From Rossellomorea pakistanensis (lineage in GTDB: Bacteria; Bacillota; Bacilli; Bacillales; Bacillaceae_B): DNA of 64,000 bases. A program made the position numbers and the translations under genes. The stretch is taken from NCBI RefSeq assembly GCF_016908495.1, contig NZ_JAFBDZ010000004.1, positions 124,001-188,000 on the forward strand, read 5' to 3'. The notes beneath the pieces were generated by a model. The model had not been told where the DNA came from, did not search any database, and saw only the letters and a program-made list of their open reading frames with translations. Below, in pieces: positions 35,201-47,680 of the stretch; position 1 is the stretch's first letter, and every line of letters begins with the position of its first letter.

Positions 35201-36355
35201 AGGTGAACCAAGTGTATACATTCCGTTTCCTGAGTTTCCTGCTGAGACCACTGCCGTTACGCCTGCCAGCACGGCATTGTTAACGGCAATACTTGTCACA
35301 TACAATGGGTCGTTGTAATTCGCACCAAGCGACATGTTCAGTACATCCATACCGTCCTCTACAGCTTGGTCAATACCGGCTAATATTCCCCCGGTGCTGC
35401 CAGTACCGTTAGGACCTAACACACGATAGGCATAAATATCAGCATCGGGTGCTACGCCGGTCACCGCATAGTCAGACTCGTTCGTTCCTTGTCCGGCAAT
35501 GATTCCTGCCACATGCGTTCCATGCTGGGTATAATATGTCTGTGCTGACCATGGTTTACCTGCTTCCACCCAATCGTCATACGTTGTTTCCATCGGATCA
35601 TTATCATTATCCACGAAATCATATCCGCCTTTATAGGCATCTTTTAAGTCAGGATGATTATAGTCGATTCCTGTATCCAGAATTCCGACCTTCACACCTT
35701 CACCGGTAAAGCCTTCATGATGGAGCTTTTCGATGCCAGGAAACGTGGTCATCCTATTTGTTTCTGCTTGCTTCTTTGATTTTTGTTGTTCTGTTACAGG
35801 CGGCTCAACGTGTACTTCCCTATCACTCCAAACAGCCTTTACCTCTTTAGAATCAAGCAGCGCTTTTGCCTTGTTGGCAGGGATGGTCATCGCCACGCCA
35901 TTAAATGCATGCTTGTAGGACTGTTTGATTTTGAATGATGATTTCTTCTTTTGTTTTAATTCCTTTTTGAAAATCGTTTGCAAATCCTTTTTAAAAGTTT
36001 CATGAGCCGAGTTTACTTTTTCTTTTGCTTTTGTCTTAGACAGGGTTTTTCCTTCTATTTCCGCTTCCAGCATTGCCGTCTTTTCCGGCTTGTCCTTAAA
36101 TTCAACAATGACAGAAATGGAATCGTTACTCTTTTGATCTACCTCAGGAGATAGTTGCAACCCACCTTGGGCATTCGTTTGTAATTGTTTAATCGCTTGA
36201 CGCTGCTCTGGTGTAAGCTTTGCCAGCACTTGATCGATCCCTGAAGTTGGCTGTGCATGAACTTGTTGTGTAAAGGAGGCTGGTATAAGACTGCTGCATA
36301 CAAGACCTGTACTAAGTGCCAACATTGTGACATTTTTGGTGATCCTCTTTTTCAT
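32201..36355 (-). CDS. Secreted S8 (subtilisin-like) serine protease with cohesin-like and dockerin-like regions
   Basis: 1384 residues, far longer than simple subtilisins and nearer Vpr-type multidomain subtilases. A signal peptide ends near VHAQ (35) and an I9 propeptide covers about 78-187. The S8 domain has D227 (GILDTGID), H278 (QHGTHVAG) and S597 (SGTSMASP), with a PA insert at about 410-530. Beta-rich modules follow. About 1055-1186 (VTAGDTVTVTLSMNNM, AVYSFVYPSNV) resembles a cohesin/type-III-like domain. 1305-1354 holds two EF-type repeats (GDVNQDNVIDVKDALSI and DINFDGVVDTKDMQYVI), a dockerin type I layout. No sortase motif. It is downstream of an HTH-TPR regulator gene. Confidence 0.9.
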   Translation of the reverse strand: MKKRITKNVTMLALSTGLVCSSLIPASFTQQVHAQPTSGIDQVLAKLTPEQRQAIKQLQTNAQGGLQLSPEVDQKSNDSISVIVEFKDKPEKTAMLEAEIEGKTLSKTKAKEKVNSAHETFKKDLQTIFKKELKQKKKSSFKIKQSYKHAFNGVAMTIPANKAKALLDSKEVKAVWSDREVHVEPPVTEQQKSKKQAETNRMTTFPGIEKLHHEGFTGEGVKVGILDTGIDYNHPDLKDAYKGGYDFVDNDNDPMETTYDDWVEAGKPWSAQTYYTQHGTHVAGIIAGQGTNESDYAVTGVAPDADIYAYRVLGPNGTGSTGGILAGIDQAVEDGMDVLNMSLGANYNDPLYVTSIAVNNAVLAGVTAVVSAGNSGNGMYTLGSPGTSPLALTVGASDVSVTIPTFKGTLHADTTVSADLKLVARGFTDKIEELRGKNFPVVDGGDGSFLDKDVNGKVILGTRGYIDLRAMINNAKKGGAKALLLYNAYPLEDVYLGEGFDSIPVFSLSKEQGTAMKQALTSGSATFSFDKLGEPVVTGGDVLADFSSRGPSRVLYDIKPEVTAPGVSVMSIVPSYMHGEDQIGNYQFAYERLSGTSMASPNVAGVAALLKQADPDMTPAEIKTTLMNTADPLSEEYSVFEVGAGRVNPYKAIHAQTNIQVNDETETSDGGAATLADEGIQSIKETTGALSFGAHVADGKHIRDTRSVTLFNNSNETKTYDVKVEFQTLDKRFPNDYSRVANDAVANGVTVHTKETVKVKAGKKKKTAVMMLVPKTAELGNYEGYVVYTNKENPDETYRVPFGIHTAEEGIDHIEVNPPAFTTAVEAGYNGIRWSVGLNFQLKSHMRSMDLFLVNPKTNKEIGFLGSFDGMGADENIEYYLRGVLNEGYYHPLTGNPDQPIAYDKEQTEPGLYNIRMVGTNDKGKTFTSDAPVYYSVTQPTLDLNVDSGVVEYSPDQTTVPLTGSVYDPGVEEMKAGGMDVSQANNKFVYEFGRYSTEVPLDADGKFSTELSLIPGVSVLPVKMYAENMATVRNYSSYKQVYYVKQGTQYGTAIPDKKKVTAGDTVTVTLSMNNMTNMKQAVYSFVYPSNVDVKSIKPHATLNGKLDIQTVNTDVTIDGQKMIKMNITATLTGDAAQTGVSGKVPMVDITYKVNEDSNAGDLGFKQFDVSYTNTDDTMKSATGISIPYHVERTYSILKSHVFPEAFKNPWVPSEPLAQYDYVKAGAKVKVTDEAGKEYPNGFGIDSYTTTAFFLAKLPLTDKPFTVEVEMPGHFKVKKTFTVGLKENGEVKPYAKAIFPEPAPAGDVNQDNVIDVKDALSIQSNWNTDKRETDINFDGVVDTKDMQYVINNYLMQNPWMDQSPDPVKTYKGQTLESVLKELSIQ

Positions 36356-36510
36356 CCGTCTTTCCCTTCTTTCTTAGTTTGATAAGTTCATTATATTTAA
36401 ATTTGATAGAATTTAAGCTTTGAGAATTTTCATCAAATTTATGGTTTCTGACTAGAATTCTGCTAGAAATCTTAAAATCTTTAGATACCTTATACTGATT
36501 TTTGTCCAGA

Positions 36511-36533
36511 AAAAAAAGCTCAATTTAGAGCTT
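36511..36533 (-). terminator. Terminator of the HTH-TPR regulator gene
   Basis: AAGCTC, a 6-base loop, GAGCTT, then T-rich sequence on the minus strand, overlapping the stop codon. It separates the regulator from the protease gene. Confidence 0.75.
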
Positions 36534-37803
36534 ATGGTTGACCTATTATTTTACGATTTTCTTTAATACTTAATAATTCTATATACTTTTGTTCATGCTC
36601 TGGAGTAAGATAATTCCTATATTTCCAGAGGCTAAGTAGGCATTGTTTATACTTTTCTTGGATCCCTTTATTGTTTGCCTGTTCAGCCACGTTGAGCAAT
36701 TCGTTTAATCCTTCCGTATATCGATTATCGGCACATTGATAGAGGGCATGTGAATAACAAAAATCTAAATAGATTTGCTGCTTAAACAACTCATTACTTG
36801 TGGACATTTCTGCAATTTCATCCTTAAAGCGTTTTAATAATAAAGAAGCATCTGTTAATCGATTTAATTTCACATAGGTTTCTAAAATTCTTGGTAAACC
36901 TACAAAAAGGTCATCTCGATCAATGAGCCAATTCAAATAATCATCAACAAATTGAAATTGTTGAAACTCGATATATGCAACAAAACGGTTGCCAATCGCA
37001 ATATCTGCATAATAATCATTTACTTTTTCATAGCGATCGATTAAAGCTAATACCTCTTCTAATGAGCTCCCCAATCTAGTTATTGCAAAGCTCTGGTACA
37101 AGAGCGCCCTTCCATAATGGTCTTCTTCTTTAGCCATTTTCTCTAATCTTCGAGCATAATAAAGAACTTCATCCCATTCTTTTAGCATATAATAGGTGGC
37201 CGTTATCCATAAATACGATAGCTCCTGAAACTTCTCTGGCATATAGGCTATGTGCTCTAACACATGTGCTAATGAGAATTGTCCTTTTTCATTAAATCGT
37301 TTCATATAAAACTTTCGAAAATAGCTGATTGCCACCTCTTCTGAAAATCGATTTGGCATATGTTCAATGATGATTTCATATAAAGGCAACGATTCGTTTT
37401 CAAATCCTTCATTAAATAGTTGTTCTGCAACCGAAAAGAGATAGTTTAAATTTTTTGTTCGAACAGATTTAGATGATTCTTCCAGCATTTCGGTAATCAT
37501 GTAAGAAAGCTCTTTATCATAACCATGCAAAGCACATTTATAGATATACGGAACACTTCTTCGTTTATCCAGATGATGCTTTTGATTAAAGCATGCTTGT
37601 ACATATTGTAAATAAAACGTTCCTTCAGGAAGATCAAAAGCTTTTGTAATGGCATCTAAATTATGTAATGAGAGAGGTTTTTTCTCATTAAAAATTCTAC
37701 TAATATCACTTATATGAATACCCGTTTTTGTTGCTAGATCTGTCTTATTCCACTTTTTTCGCTCCATTATCACAATAAACTCATAAAGAAGGGTTTGATT
37801 CAT
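36532..37803 (-). CDS. HTH-TPR transcriptional regulator (RRNPP-like)
   Basis: 423 residues. An N-terminal Cro/C1-type HTH (KKWNKTDLATKTGIHISDISRIFNEKKPLSL, about 16-46) is followed by a long all-helical region with tetratricopeptide-like repeats. This is the plan of the RRNPP regulators (PlcR, NprR, AimR), which bind short secreted peptides and often control extracellular proteases. It lies directly upstream of the large S8 protease, in the same direction but separated by a terminator. I found no obvious pheromone-precursor gene on either side. Other HTH-TPR proteins act without a peptide, so the quorum-sensing role is only suggested. Confidence 0.75.
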   Translation of the reverse strand: MNQTLLYEFIVIMERKKWNKTDLATKTGIHISDISRIFNEKKPLSLHNLDAITKAFDLPEGTFYLQYVQACFNQKHHLDKRRSVPYIYKCALHGYDKELSYMITEMLEESSKSVRTKNLNYLFSVAEQLFNEGFENESLPLYEIIIEHMPNRFSEEVAISYFRKFYMKRFNEKGQFSLAHVLEHIAYMPEKFQELSYLWITATYYMLKEWDEVLYYARRLEKMAKEEDHYGRALLYQSFAITRLGSSLEEVLALIDRYEKVNDYYADIAIGNRFVAYIEFQQFQFVDDYLNWLIDRDDLFVGLPRILETYVKLNRLTDASLLLKRFKDEIAEMSTSNELFKQQIYLDFCYSHALYQCADNRYTEGLNELLNVAEQANNKGIQEKYKQCLLSLWKYRNYLTPEHEQKYIELLSIKENRKIIGQP

Positions 37804-37966
37804 CTCCCCACTCCTATTCGATTAATAAAAAAATATCCGAAATGAATATAGTCCTTATGATATCGATATAATAAGCATTGAAAAATAGGTAAAAAGTACT
37901 GTTCATTTAATATTTAGAATAATAAGTATCTTTACAAATTCTTCTATATATTTTGTGAAAGAGTAT

Positions 37967-38003
37967 AAAAAAACTTGTAGTAAAAAATTTTTTCTCTACA
38001 AGC
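37967..38003 (-). terminator. Terminator of the GNAT gene
   Basis: CTTGTAG and CTACAAG pair across a 15-base A/T loop, followed by seven T on the minus strand. Confidence 0.8.
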
Positions 38004-38011
38004 TGATCTCA

Positions 38012-38482
38012 TTATTTTAAATTATTTTTATCTATATGCAATTCCATTACAACTCCAAATACATGACCAGAATCATCAATTTCCCCATTCAAGTGAAAAC
38101 CAAAAGATTCATATAATTTTTGTGCTAGTTTGTTGTCTGGATGAAGACTTAAATAAATTTTCTTACAACCATATTGATCTTGCATATTTTGTATTAATAA
38201 GGGAAGAAATCGTTTTGCATATCCGTTTCCCTGAAAACGGTAATCAATCATAAAACGATCTAACCAAGCGCTTTGAGTTGAATGCGAAGGCCAGCCATAC
38301 ATTGCATATCCAACAAGAGTTTCATCATCATATAACCCGAAGGAAATCCCATTTTTCTCAAACTGAGATTCCGCTAAAGAAAAAGCATTGCTTTCAATAA
38401 ATTGATTTTGCTGTTCTGACACGGATAAAGCAGCGACATAACGCCAATTTTCTTTTGTTACTTCACGAATGTGAAGAGGCAT
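38012..38482 (-). CDS. GNAT N-acetyltransferase (BltD/SpeG-like)
   Basis: 156 residues. The acetyl-CoA loop is RFQGNGYAKRFLPLLI (about 92-107), the expected Q/R-x-x-G-x-G/A motif. It ends with an SLHPDNKLAQKLYESFGF helix (about 122-139). The N-terminus (LHIREVTKENW) and the LVGYAMYG strand look like diamine/spermine acetyltransferases such as BltD, so a small amine is a reasonable substrate, though GNAT substrates are hard to predict. A single gene between two terminators. Confidence 0.82.
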   Translation of the reverse strand: MPLHIREVTKENWRYVAALSVSEQQNQFIESNAFSLAESQFEKNGISFGLYDDETLVGYAMYGWPSHSTQSAWLDRFMIDYRFQGNGYAKRFLPLLIQNMQDQYGCKKIYLSLHPDNKLAQKLYESFGFHLNGEIDDSGHVFGVVMELHIDKNNLK

Positions 38483-38507
38483 GTTTCCAACTCACTTTCT
38501 AATCAAT

Positions 38508-38521
38508 AGGCTGTTTTCGTA
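38508..38521 (+). repeat. Short repeat pair, copy 1
   Basis: AGGCTGTTTTCGTA recurs exactly at 45738-45751, each time intergenic and preceded by T. It may be the remaining end of a mobile element or chance; nothing longer matches. Confidence 0.3.
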
Positions 38522-38577
38522 GAAGTTCTATTATTCATGAAAAGCACCCTATTGTGTAATTCATTTTCATAAGAAAA

Positions 38578-38611
38578 CCCAATTTCTCGTTCAAAACACA
38601 GAGAAATTAGG
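38578..38611 (-). terminator. Terminator of the beta-galactoside operon
   Basis: CCTAATTTCTC pairs with GAGAAATTGGG on the minus strand (one mismatch) with a 12-base loop and TTTTCTT tail, just after the lacI-type stop. Confidence 0.78.
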
Positions 38612-38633
38612 TACTAACGATCTCATAATTCAT

Positions 38634-39638
<1,005 letters not shown>

Positions 39639-39709
39639 CTACTTAACATTATTTATTTACCTTATTTTACACAATTTAGTGAAAAGATTGAAATCTTTAA
39701 TCTTGTCGT

Positions 39710-40591
39710 TTATGTGATTTCTTTAAGGTATTTCTTTTTCAAAAAAGTAAGCTTTGTTTCAGAAATAATAATTGCACAAAGGATAAAGACTGCACCTATA
39801 ATCATTTTTATTGTCATCACTTCACCTAAGATGGTAACGGAGAAGACCATTCCCCAAAAGGATTCAGTCGAAAGGATGATGGCTGCTTTAGTATCTGTGG
39901 TGAATTTCTGAGCGATTGTCTGTAATAAAAACGCTACTGTCGTTGATACGATCCCTAAGTAAAAGAGAGACGTTATCCCTTCTCTTTCAATCGAAAAACT
40001 CATTTCCCCTTTTAATAGTATCACAATGAAGCCGATCAATGATGCAGCCATCATCTGAATAAGGGTTAAATGAATAGGATCCTCATCCTTCACAAATTTA
40101 GCTGTATAGAAAATATGAAAAGCAAAAGCAACGGCACATCCTAGCGTTAATAAATCCCCTATATTGATTTCAAAGGATAGCTTTAGTGATAATACACCTA
40201 CCCCAATGATCGCCAAAATTGCCCCTAATAGTTCAAATTTATTGATTTTCTTCTTATATATAAGGAAACCAATAAATGGTACGATCACAACATTCACAGC
40301 TGTTAAAAATGCATTTTTCGAAGGAGTTGTATATTGTAACCCTACCGTTTGTAAAGCAAAGGCCAAATACAGAAACACACCAATTATTGTCCCTTTTATA
40401 ATGGTTTGTTTTTTAATAAATTTTAGCTTTTTATAAAAAACACAGCTTAATAGGATGACGCCAATGAAAAACCTAATCGCCATAATTTGGTAAGGTGTAT
40501 AATGTTCAAGAGAGATCGCACTTGCCACAAATCCACTTCCCCATATGACTGCCGTCACCATAAGACTTATTTCCCCGATATATTTTCGCAT
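39710..40591 (-). CDS. EamA/DMT family transporter
   Basis: 293 residues with ten predicted membrane helices in two EamA repeats. The first begins ISLMVTAVIWGSGFVAS (about 8-24) and the second LGCAVAFAFHIFYTAKFV. Such proteins export or import amino acids, nucleosides or sugars. Its ATG follows the glycosidase stop with no gap (TAAATG), so it belongs to the galactoside operon. Sugar efflux or uptake of a hydrolysis product are both possible. Confidence 0.88.
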   Translation of the reverse strand: MRKYIGEISLMVTAVIWGSGFVASAISLEHYTPYQIMAIRFFIGVILLSCVFYKKLKFIKKQTIIKGTIIGVFLYLAFALQTVGLQYTTPSKNAFLTAVNVVIVPFIGFLIYKKKINKFELLGAILAIIGVGVLSLKLSFEINIGDLLTLGCAVAFAFHIFYTAKFVKDEDPIHLTLIQMMAASLIGFIVILLKGEMSFSIEREGITSLFYLGIVSTTVAFLLQTIAQKFTTDTKAAIILSTESFWGMVFSVTILGEVMTIKMIIGAVFILCAIIISETKLTFLKKKYLKEIT

Positions 40592-42268
40592 TTAGTCCTC
40601 CATGCTTTTATTTTCCAATAGTAAAAGAAACACACTTGACGTCCATGTAAATGAGGTATCTACTAAGCCCTTTCCAGTGATAGGATCAAAATTTTCCGCC
40701 ATTCCACCAATTAAGGTGAGGTTCAAAAATTTATCACGTATTCGATCTCCGATTTCCTGATAGCCATTGTTTCGTAGAGCATCAATAAAAAGATATGTCA
40801 CCGGCGCCCAAATGGGACCAAGCCAATATCCATTTTCTTTATAATACTTACTTTTTACACCCTCTGTAGCTAATCCATAATTCGTTTCAAACTCGTCTTC
40901 TAGATTTGCTACTAATTTGTCTAGAATGCTTCGATCTAACCTATATCCAATGATAAGAGGTAATCTAAGAATTAAACTAGTTCTTATTTCGATTTTTTCT
41001 CCTTCTCTCCCAACTCTTCCGAAGAAGCCTTCTTCATCGTGAAGTCTTTCCATTAGGAGCGTAAAAAGTGAATCTGCTCGTTCTTTAAAGCTCGTTGCTT
41101 CCTCTTTCTCGCCTAATATTTCCGCAAACTTAGAAAGGATGTCATAGGATCTTATTAAAAAGCTTGCAAGATCAGGTGCTTCTACAGGCATTCCCTTATG
41201 AAACAAAGAAGCATTGTCCCAGCCAGAATCGTTCCCATGCTTATAATGTGGTAATTTTCTGGGATAGGTTCGATATAAGTCAAAGTATTTCAATACTTTT
41301 TTCGTAGATTCATAGACCAATCTTACTCTTTTTTCATTTTTGAAATAGTCATTCTTCTTCATTAACTTTTCATATGTGTAGGCAAAGATAGGAGGTTTAA
41401 TACAGTTATAGGAAACGAATTTATCATTGACAAAATCAGGATATGCTCCAGACGCATCTTGCATACCCATAAATATCTTTAACTGGGAATAAGCGAGTTC
41501 AGGGTAATGCTCCCCCAGATTTAAGGCATTAAAACAATTATCCCAAGACCAAATATTATACATCCACAGCTTCGACATATACATGGCATGATCTTGTAGA
41601 ATCCCATGAGGATGAACGACGCTGGACCAGGTTATATAGGCTGCTCGCTCTATGGATGAGCGGTACGTTTGGATTCCCTTACTCATATTCGCAAACCATT
41701 GTTGGTATTCCTGTTCGACCTTTTCTCTTCCTTTATGAAAAGGTTTATATTCTTTTTTTTGACTAACGACTCGATAGCTCTCTACGACGAAGTGTCCATC
41801 GTTCATTCGAATATCCACAAAATCATTTCCAATTATATTCCAAGGTGCGTTTATGGATAGTTCACCCGTTAACTCTGTAATCTTTAGCTTTAATTCCTTT
41901 GGATAGATGTGATATTCAACTATTCCATCCTCTAACTCTATTAACGTATCATATTTTACTTTTTTATCTCTGAGTCTTAATTCTACACCTTTCACTTCAA
42001 TATGAAGTTCATCTTCTTCTGGAATGATCATTTCTACATAATGTTCTTCGTCTTCATGCAGAAACAATTTTAAAGAGGTTTCTGTTGCTACGATATCAAA
42101 CGGTTTTTCGATCCCATCTTTTAAAAGGGTTATTTTGAATAGCTTGGATGGTGCTTCATCTCCACCATGGACATCTCTAATGTATACATTCTCTGAATCC
42201 TTTTCTTTAGAAATACAGAAATAAGAACCAAATCTTGAAAAGGGTATTTCGCTTATGTCTAAATTCAT
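40592..42268 (-). CDS. MGH1-like glycoside hydrolase (alpha/alpha-barrel, GH63/debranching-type)
   Basis: 558 residues. An N-terminal beta region (about 1-160) precedes an (alpha/alpha)6-type catalytic domain with LWMYNIWSWDNCFNALNLGEHYP (about 235-257), GNDSGWDNASLFHKG (about 350-364) and NGYWLGPIWAPVTYLFIDAL near the end. These aspartate- and tryptophan-rich motifs are those of trehalase/glucosidase I/MGH1-like enzymes. It lies in the lactose-type operon between lacZ and an EamA transporter, so it probably trims an oligosaccharide imported by the ABC system. Exact linkage unknown. Confidence 0.78.
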   Translation of the reverse strand: MNLDISEIPFSRFGSYFCISKEKDSENVYIRDVHGGDEAPSKLFKITLLKDGIEKPFDIVATETSLKLFLHEDEEHYVEMIIPEEDELHIEVKGVELRLRDKKVKYDTLIELEDGIVEYHIYPKELKLKITELTGELSINAPWNIIGNDFVDIRMNDGHFVVESYRVVSQKKEYKPFHKGREKVEQEYQQWFANMSKGIQTYRSSIERAAYITWSSVVHPHGILQDHAMYMSKLWMYNIWSWDNCFNALNLGEHYPELAYSQLKIFMGMQDASGAYPDFVNDKFVSYNCIKPPIFAYTYEKLMKKNDYFKNEKRVRLVYESTKKVLKYFDLYRTYPRKLPHYKHGNDSGWDNASLFHKGMPVEAPDLASFLIRSYDILSKFAEILGEKEEATSFKERADSLFTLLMERLHDEEGFFGRVGREGEKIEIRTSLILRLPLIIGYRLDRSILDKLVANLEDEFETNYGLATEGVKSKYYKENGYWLGPIWAPVTYLFIDALRNNGYQEIGDRIRDKFLNLTLIGGMAENFDPITGKGLVDTSFTWTSSVFLLLLENKSMED

Positions 42269-42652
42269 CCCGAATCTCTCCTCTAAAAGAAATGAATGGA
42301 GCTATCTCATAAGTCGAAGGTTGGCTTTGAGATGCCCCTTTTTCATTTTTATAACGTTGATATAGTGAATTGACATTTCTTTCGACAGTCTGCACATGAG
42401 AGCGTATTTTCTGCAAAAGGTTGATCAAACGATTGTGGTTTTCTTTATTAGTGAGGATTCTAAATCGTAACTTGTGAATAAAATTCGATACTCGTGCACA
42501 AATTAGCCATTCTCGTGCATAATTTTGAAAAGTCGTGCATATCCTCTTCCTTAATAAGAAAATAAACGAAAACACAAAGATATGCACACCGCCGTTACCT
42601 CAAGCTCCCAAAATTTGAAAATGAACAATAGAAATCCTCATGGATCAGCCCA
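42269..42652. other. Intergenic region between lacZ and the MGH1-like gene, with short repeats
   Basis: 384 bp with no credible gene; an open minus-strand frame overlapping the glycosidase start has no ribosome binding site. TCGTGCA recurs at 42492, 42513 and 42533, about every 21 bases, within an A/T background. A related TGCACGAATTTTC (inverted) lies at about 49331. A hairpin-like GGCATCTCAAAGCC region near 42330 on the minus strand might be a processing site. Confidence 0.45.
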
Positions 42653-45772
<3,120 letters not shown>

Positions 45773-45831
45773 TTATGTTCTTGATGTCAGAAGGGAAAGG
45801 GGCAAATAGCCAATTTTATACAAAGAGATCC

Positions 45832-46653
45832 TTACTTAATGGATCCACTGATTCCTTCCACAATATATTTCTGCGCAAACATAAATACTAATATTGGTGG
45901 AACAATCATAAACAATGTTATCGACATGATCGGTAATATTTGAAGGTCGTGTACGCCCTTAAAAGCCGCTAATCCTAGTGCTAAGGTATACTTAGATTGA
46001 TCCTGTAAATAAATTAAAGGCCCTAAATAATCATTCCAAACCAATAGAATGTTTAAAACCGCTATTAAGATTAACGGTGCTTTCATAATCGGCAGAAATA
46101 TTTTATAGAAGATTTGGAATTCATTGGCTCCATCGATTCTTGCTGCATCTTCTATATCCCGAGGGATATTCATTAAAAACTGTCTAAGTAGAAAGATAAA
46201 ATAAGCCGATCCAAAAAATGCTGGAACAATTAACGGTTTTAATGTGTTAATCCATCCAAACAGATTAAATTGCATATACAGTGGAATCATTGTAACGTCC
46301 CACGGAATCATCATCGTTGATAAAAGCAAGATAAATAGGATTCCTTTATATTTAAAGTTAAATCGTGCAAAACCATACGCAACCAATGAACACGAAATGA
46401 GTTGACCAATCGTTGTCATGACGGTAATGATGATGGAGTTTTTTAAATACACTCCAAATGACTGACTTGTCCATGCATCAATGAAATTCTTAAACTGAGG
46501 AATTTCAGGGAAGATTTTAGGTGGAAAGCTAAATACTTCTGCTTCCGTCTTAAGTGCTGTTAAGATCACCCATACAAAAGGGAATAAAAAGTAAAGGGAA
46601 AATAAAACAAGAAGGATATAAACAACGATTTTATGAGTTTTTGTAATCTTCAT
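45832..46653 (-). CDS. Carbohydrate ABC transporter permease (MalG/LacG type)
   Basis: 273 residues with six membrane helices. The EAA loop, which docks the ATPase, is DIEDAARIDGANEFQIFYKIFLPIMKAPL (about 165-193). It overlaps the other permease gene by 4 bp. No ATPase gene lies in the operon; as in many Bacillaceae, a shared MsmX-type ATPase elsewhere probably energises the system. Confidence 0.92.
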   Translation of the reverse strand: MKITKTHKIVVYILLVLFSLYFLFPFVWVILTALKTEAEVFSFPPKIFPEIPQFKNFIDAWTSQSFGVYLKNSIIITVMTTIGQLISCSLVAYGFARFNFKYKGILFILLLSTMMIPWDVTMIPLYMQFNLFGWINTLKPLIVPAFFGSAYFIFLLRQFLMNIPRDIEDAARIDGANEFQIFYKIFLPIMKAPLILIAVLNILLVWNDYLGPLIYLQDQSKYTLALGLAAFKGVHDLQILPIMSITLFMIVPPILVFMFAQKYIVEGISGSIK

Positions 46654-47579
46654 GATTTCTTCCCTTCCTTCTTCACTTCATTTTCATAGAACACCCATGC
46701 AGACGATGATTTAAATATGATTAATGTTAATAATAGAATGATGATGAACATAAACCATGCATTTGCACTCGCATAGCCGAGCTTATGATGTTTGAATGCA
46801 TTGTTATAAACAAATAAGCCATAAAAATACGTTGACTTTAATGGTCCCCCGCCCGTCAAAAGCAATACTAACGTTAATTGCTGTAAAGCAGCTATAACAG
46901 AAGTAATCACATTAAAGAGGATGGTTGGTGTGATACTTGGAATAGTAATGCTAAAAAACTGCCGCAACGGACCTGCCCCATCAAGGGCCGAAGCTTCATA
47001 AAGCTCAGGTGAGATTCCCTTAATGTCTGTATAAAAGATAAGCATCATGGTTCCAACTCCCCAGGCACTTGCAATCACGATTGTGACGATGGCCCATTTC
47101 GGATCAATGAGCCACTTCGGACCTTCAATCCCGATAAAGGATAATAAATAATTCAACACACCATACTCAGAGTTAAATATCCACCCCCATATAATCGATA
47201 TCGCTACACCTGAAACCACTGTTGGAAGATAGAATATCGTCCGAAAGGCTTTGATCCCCTTTACAGGTTGTGTGATTAAAAGCGCAAGCATCAATGCTAT
47301 GATTAGGTTAAGAGGTACAAAGATTAACGTAAATTTAAAGGTAATAACTAAAGATTCATAAAACTGAGGGTCTTGCGTAAACATTTTCTTATAGTTACCA
47401 AGCCCAATGAACTTTGGATCACTCGTAACAGGCCAATCAAATAAACTCATAATCAAAGAAAATAGTAATGGTCCAATCGTAAAAACCAAAAACCCAATGA
47501 TCCACGGCAGAATAAAAAGATAGGGGATCTTATTGCTCACTAGCTTGAATTTCTTTGGTCTTTTCTTTTTTGAAAACAT
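46650..47579 (-). CDS. Sugar ABC transporter permease (MalF/LacF type)
   Basis: 309 residues, six or seven membrane helices, with the EAA loop SPELYEASALDGAGPLRQFFSITIPSITPT (about 190-220). The N-terminal PYLFILPWIIGFLVFTIGPL is typical of this family. Partner of the following MalG-type permease (4-bp overlap) and of the solute-binding protein upstream, from which an intra-operon hairpin separates it. Confidence 0.92.
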   Translation of the reverse strand: MFSKKKRPKKFKLVSNKIPYLFILPWIIGFLVFTIGPLLFSLIMSLFDWPVTSDPKFIGLGNYKKMFTQDPQFYESLVITFKFTLIFVPLNLIIALMLALLITQPVKGIKAFRTIFYLPTVVSGVAISIIWGWIFNSEYGVLNYLLSFIGIEGPKWLIDPKWAIVTIVIASAWGVGTMMLIFYTDIKGISPELYEASALDGAGPLRQFFSITIPSITPTILFNVITSVIAALQQLTLVLLLTGGGPLKSTYFYGLFVYNNAFKHHKLGYASANAWFMFIIILLLTLIIFKSSSAWVFYENEVKKEGKKS

Positions 47580-47629
47580 AAAATAACCCCTTAGGAAAAA
47601 TCAGATTTACTTACAATACATCGAATTGG

Positions 47630-47662
47630 AAAAAGCATCCTAAAACAGCTCTTGATGCTTTT
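47630..47662 (-). terminator. Intra-operon hairpin between binding protein and permease genes
   Basis: AAAAGCATC and GATGCTTTTT pair across a 14-base loop. Such hairpins often partly stop transcription, giving more binding protein than permease. Confidence 0.7.
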
Positions 47663-47680
47663 CCGCATTTAAAATGATCT

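Noticed and set aside
36356..38011. Search for a pheromone peptide gene around the HTH-TPR regulator
   Set aside because: No short frame with a signal peptide and ribosome binding site was found on either strand.
42207..42587. 126-codon minus-strand frame upstream of the MGH1-like gene
   Set aside because: It overlaps the start of the glycosidase in another frame, has no ribosome binding site, and its content is not protein-like. Treated as intergenic.
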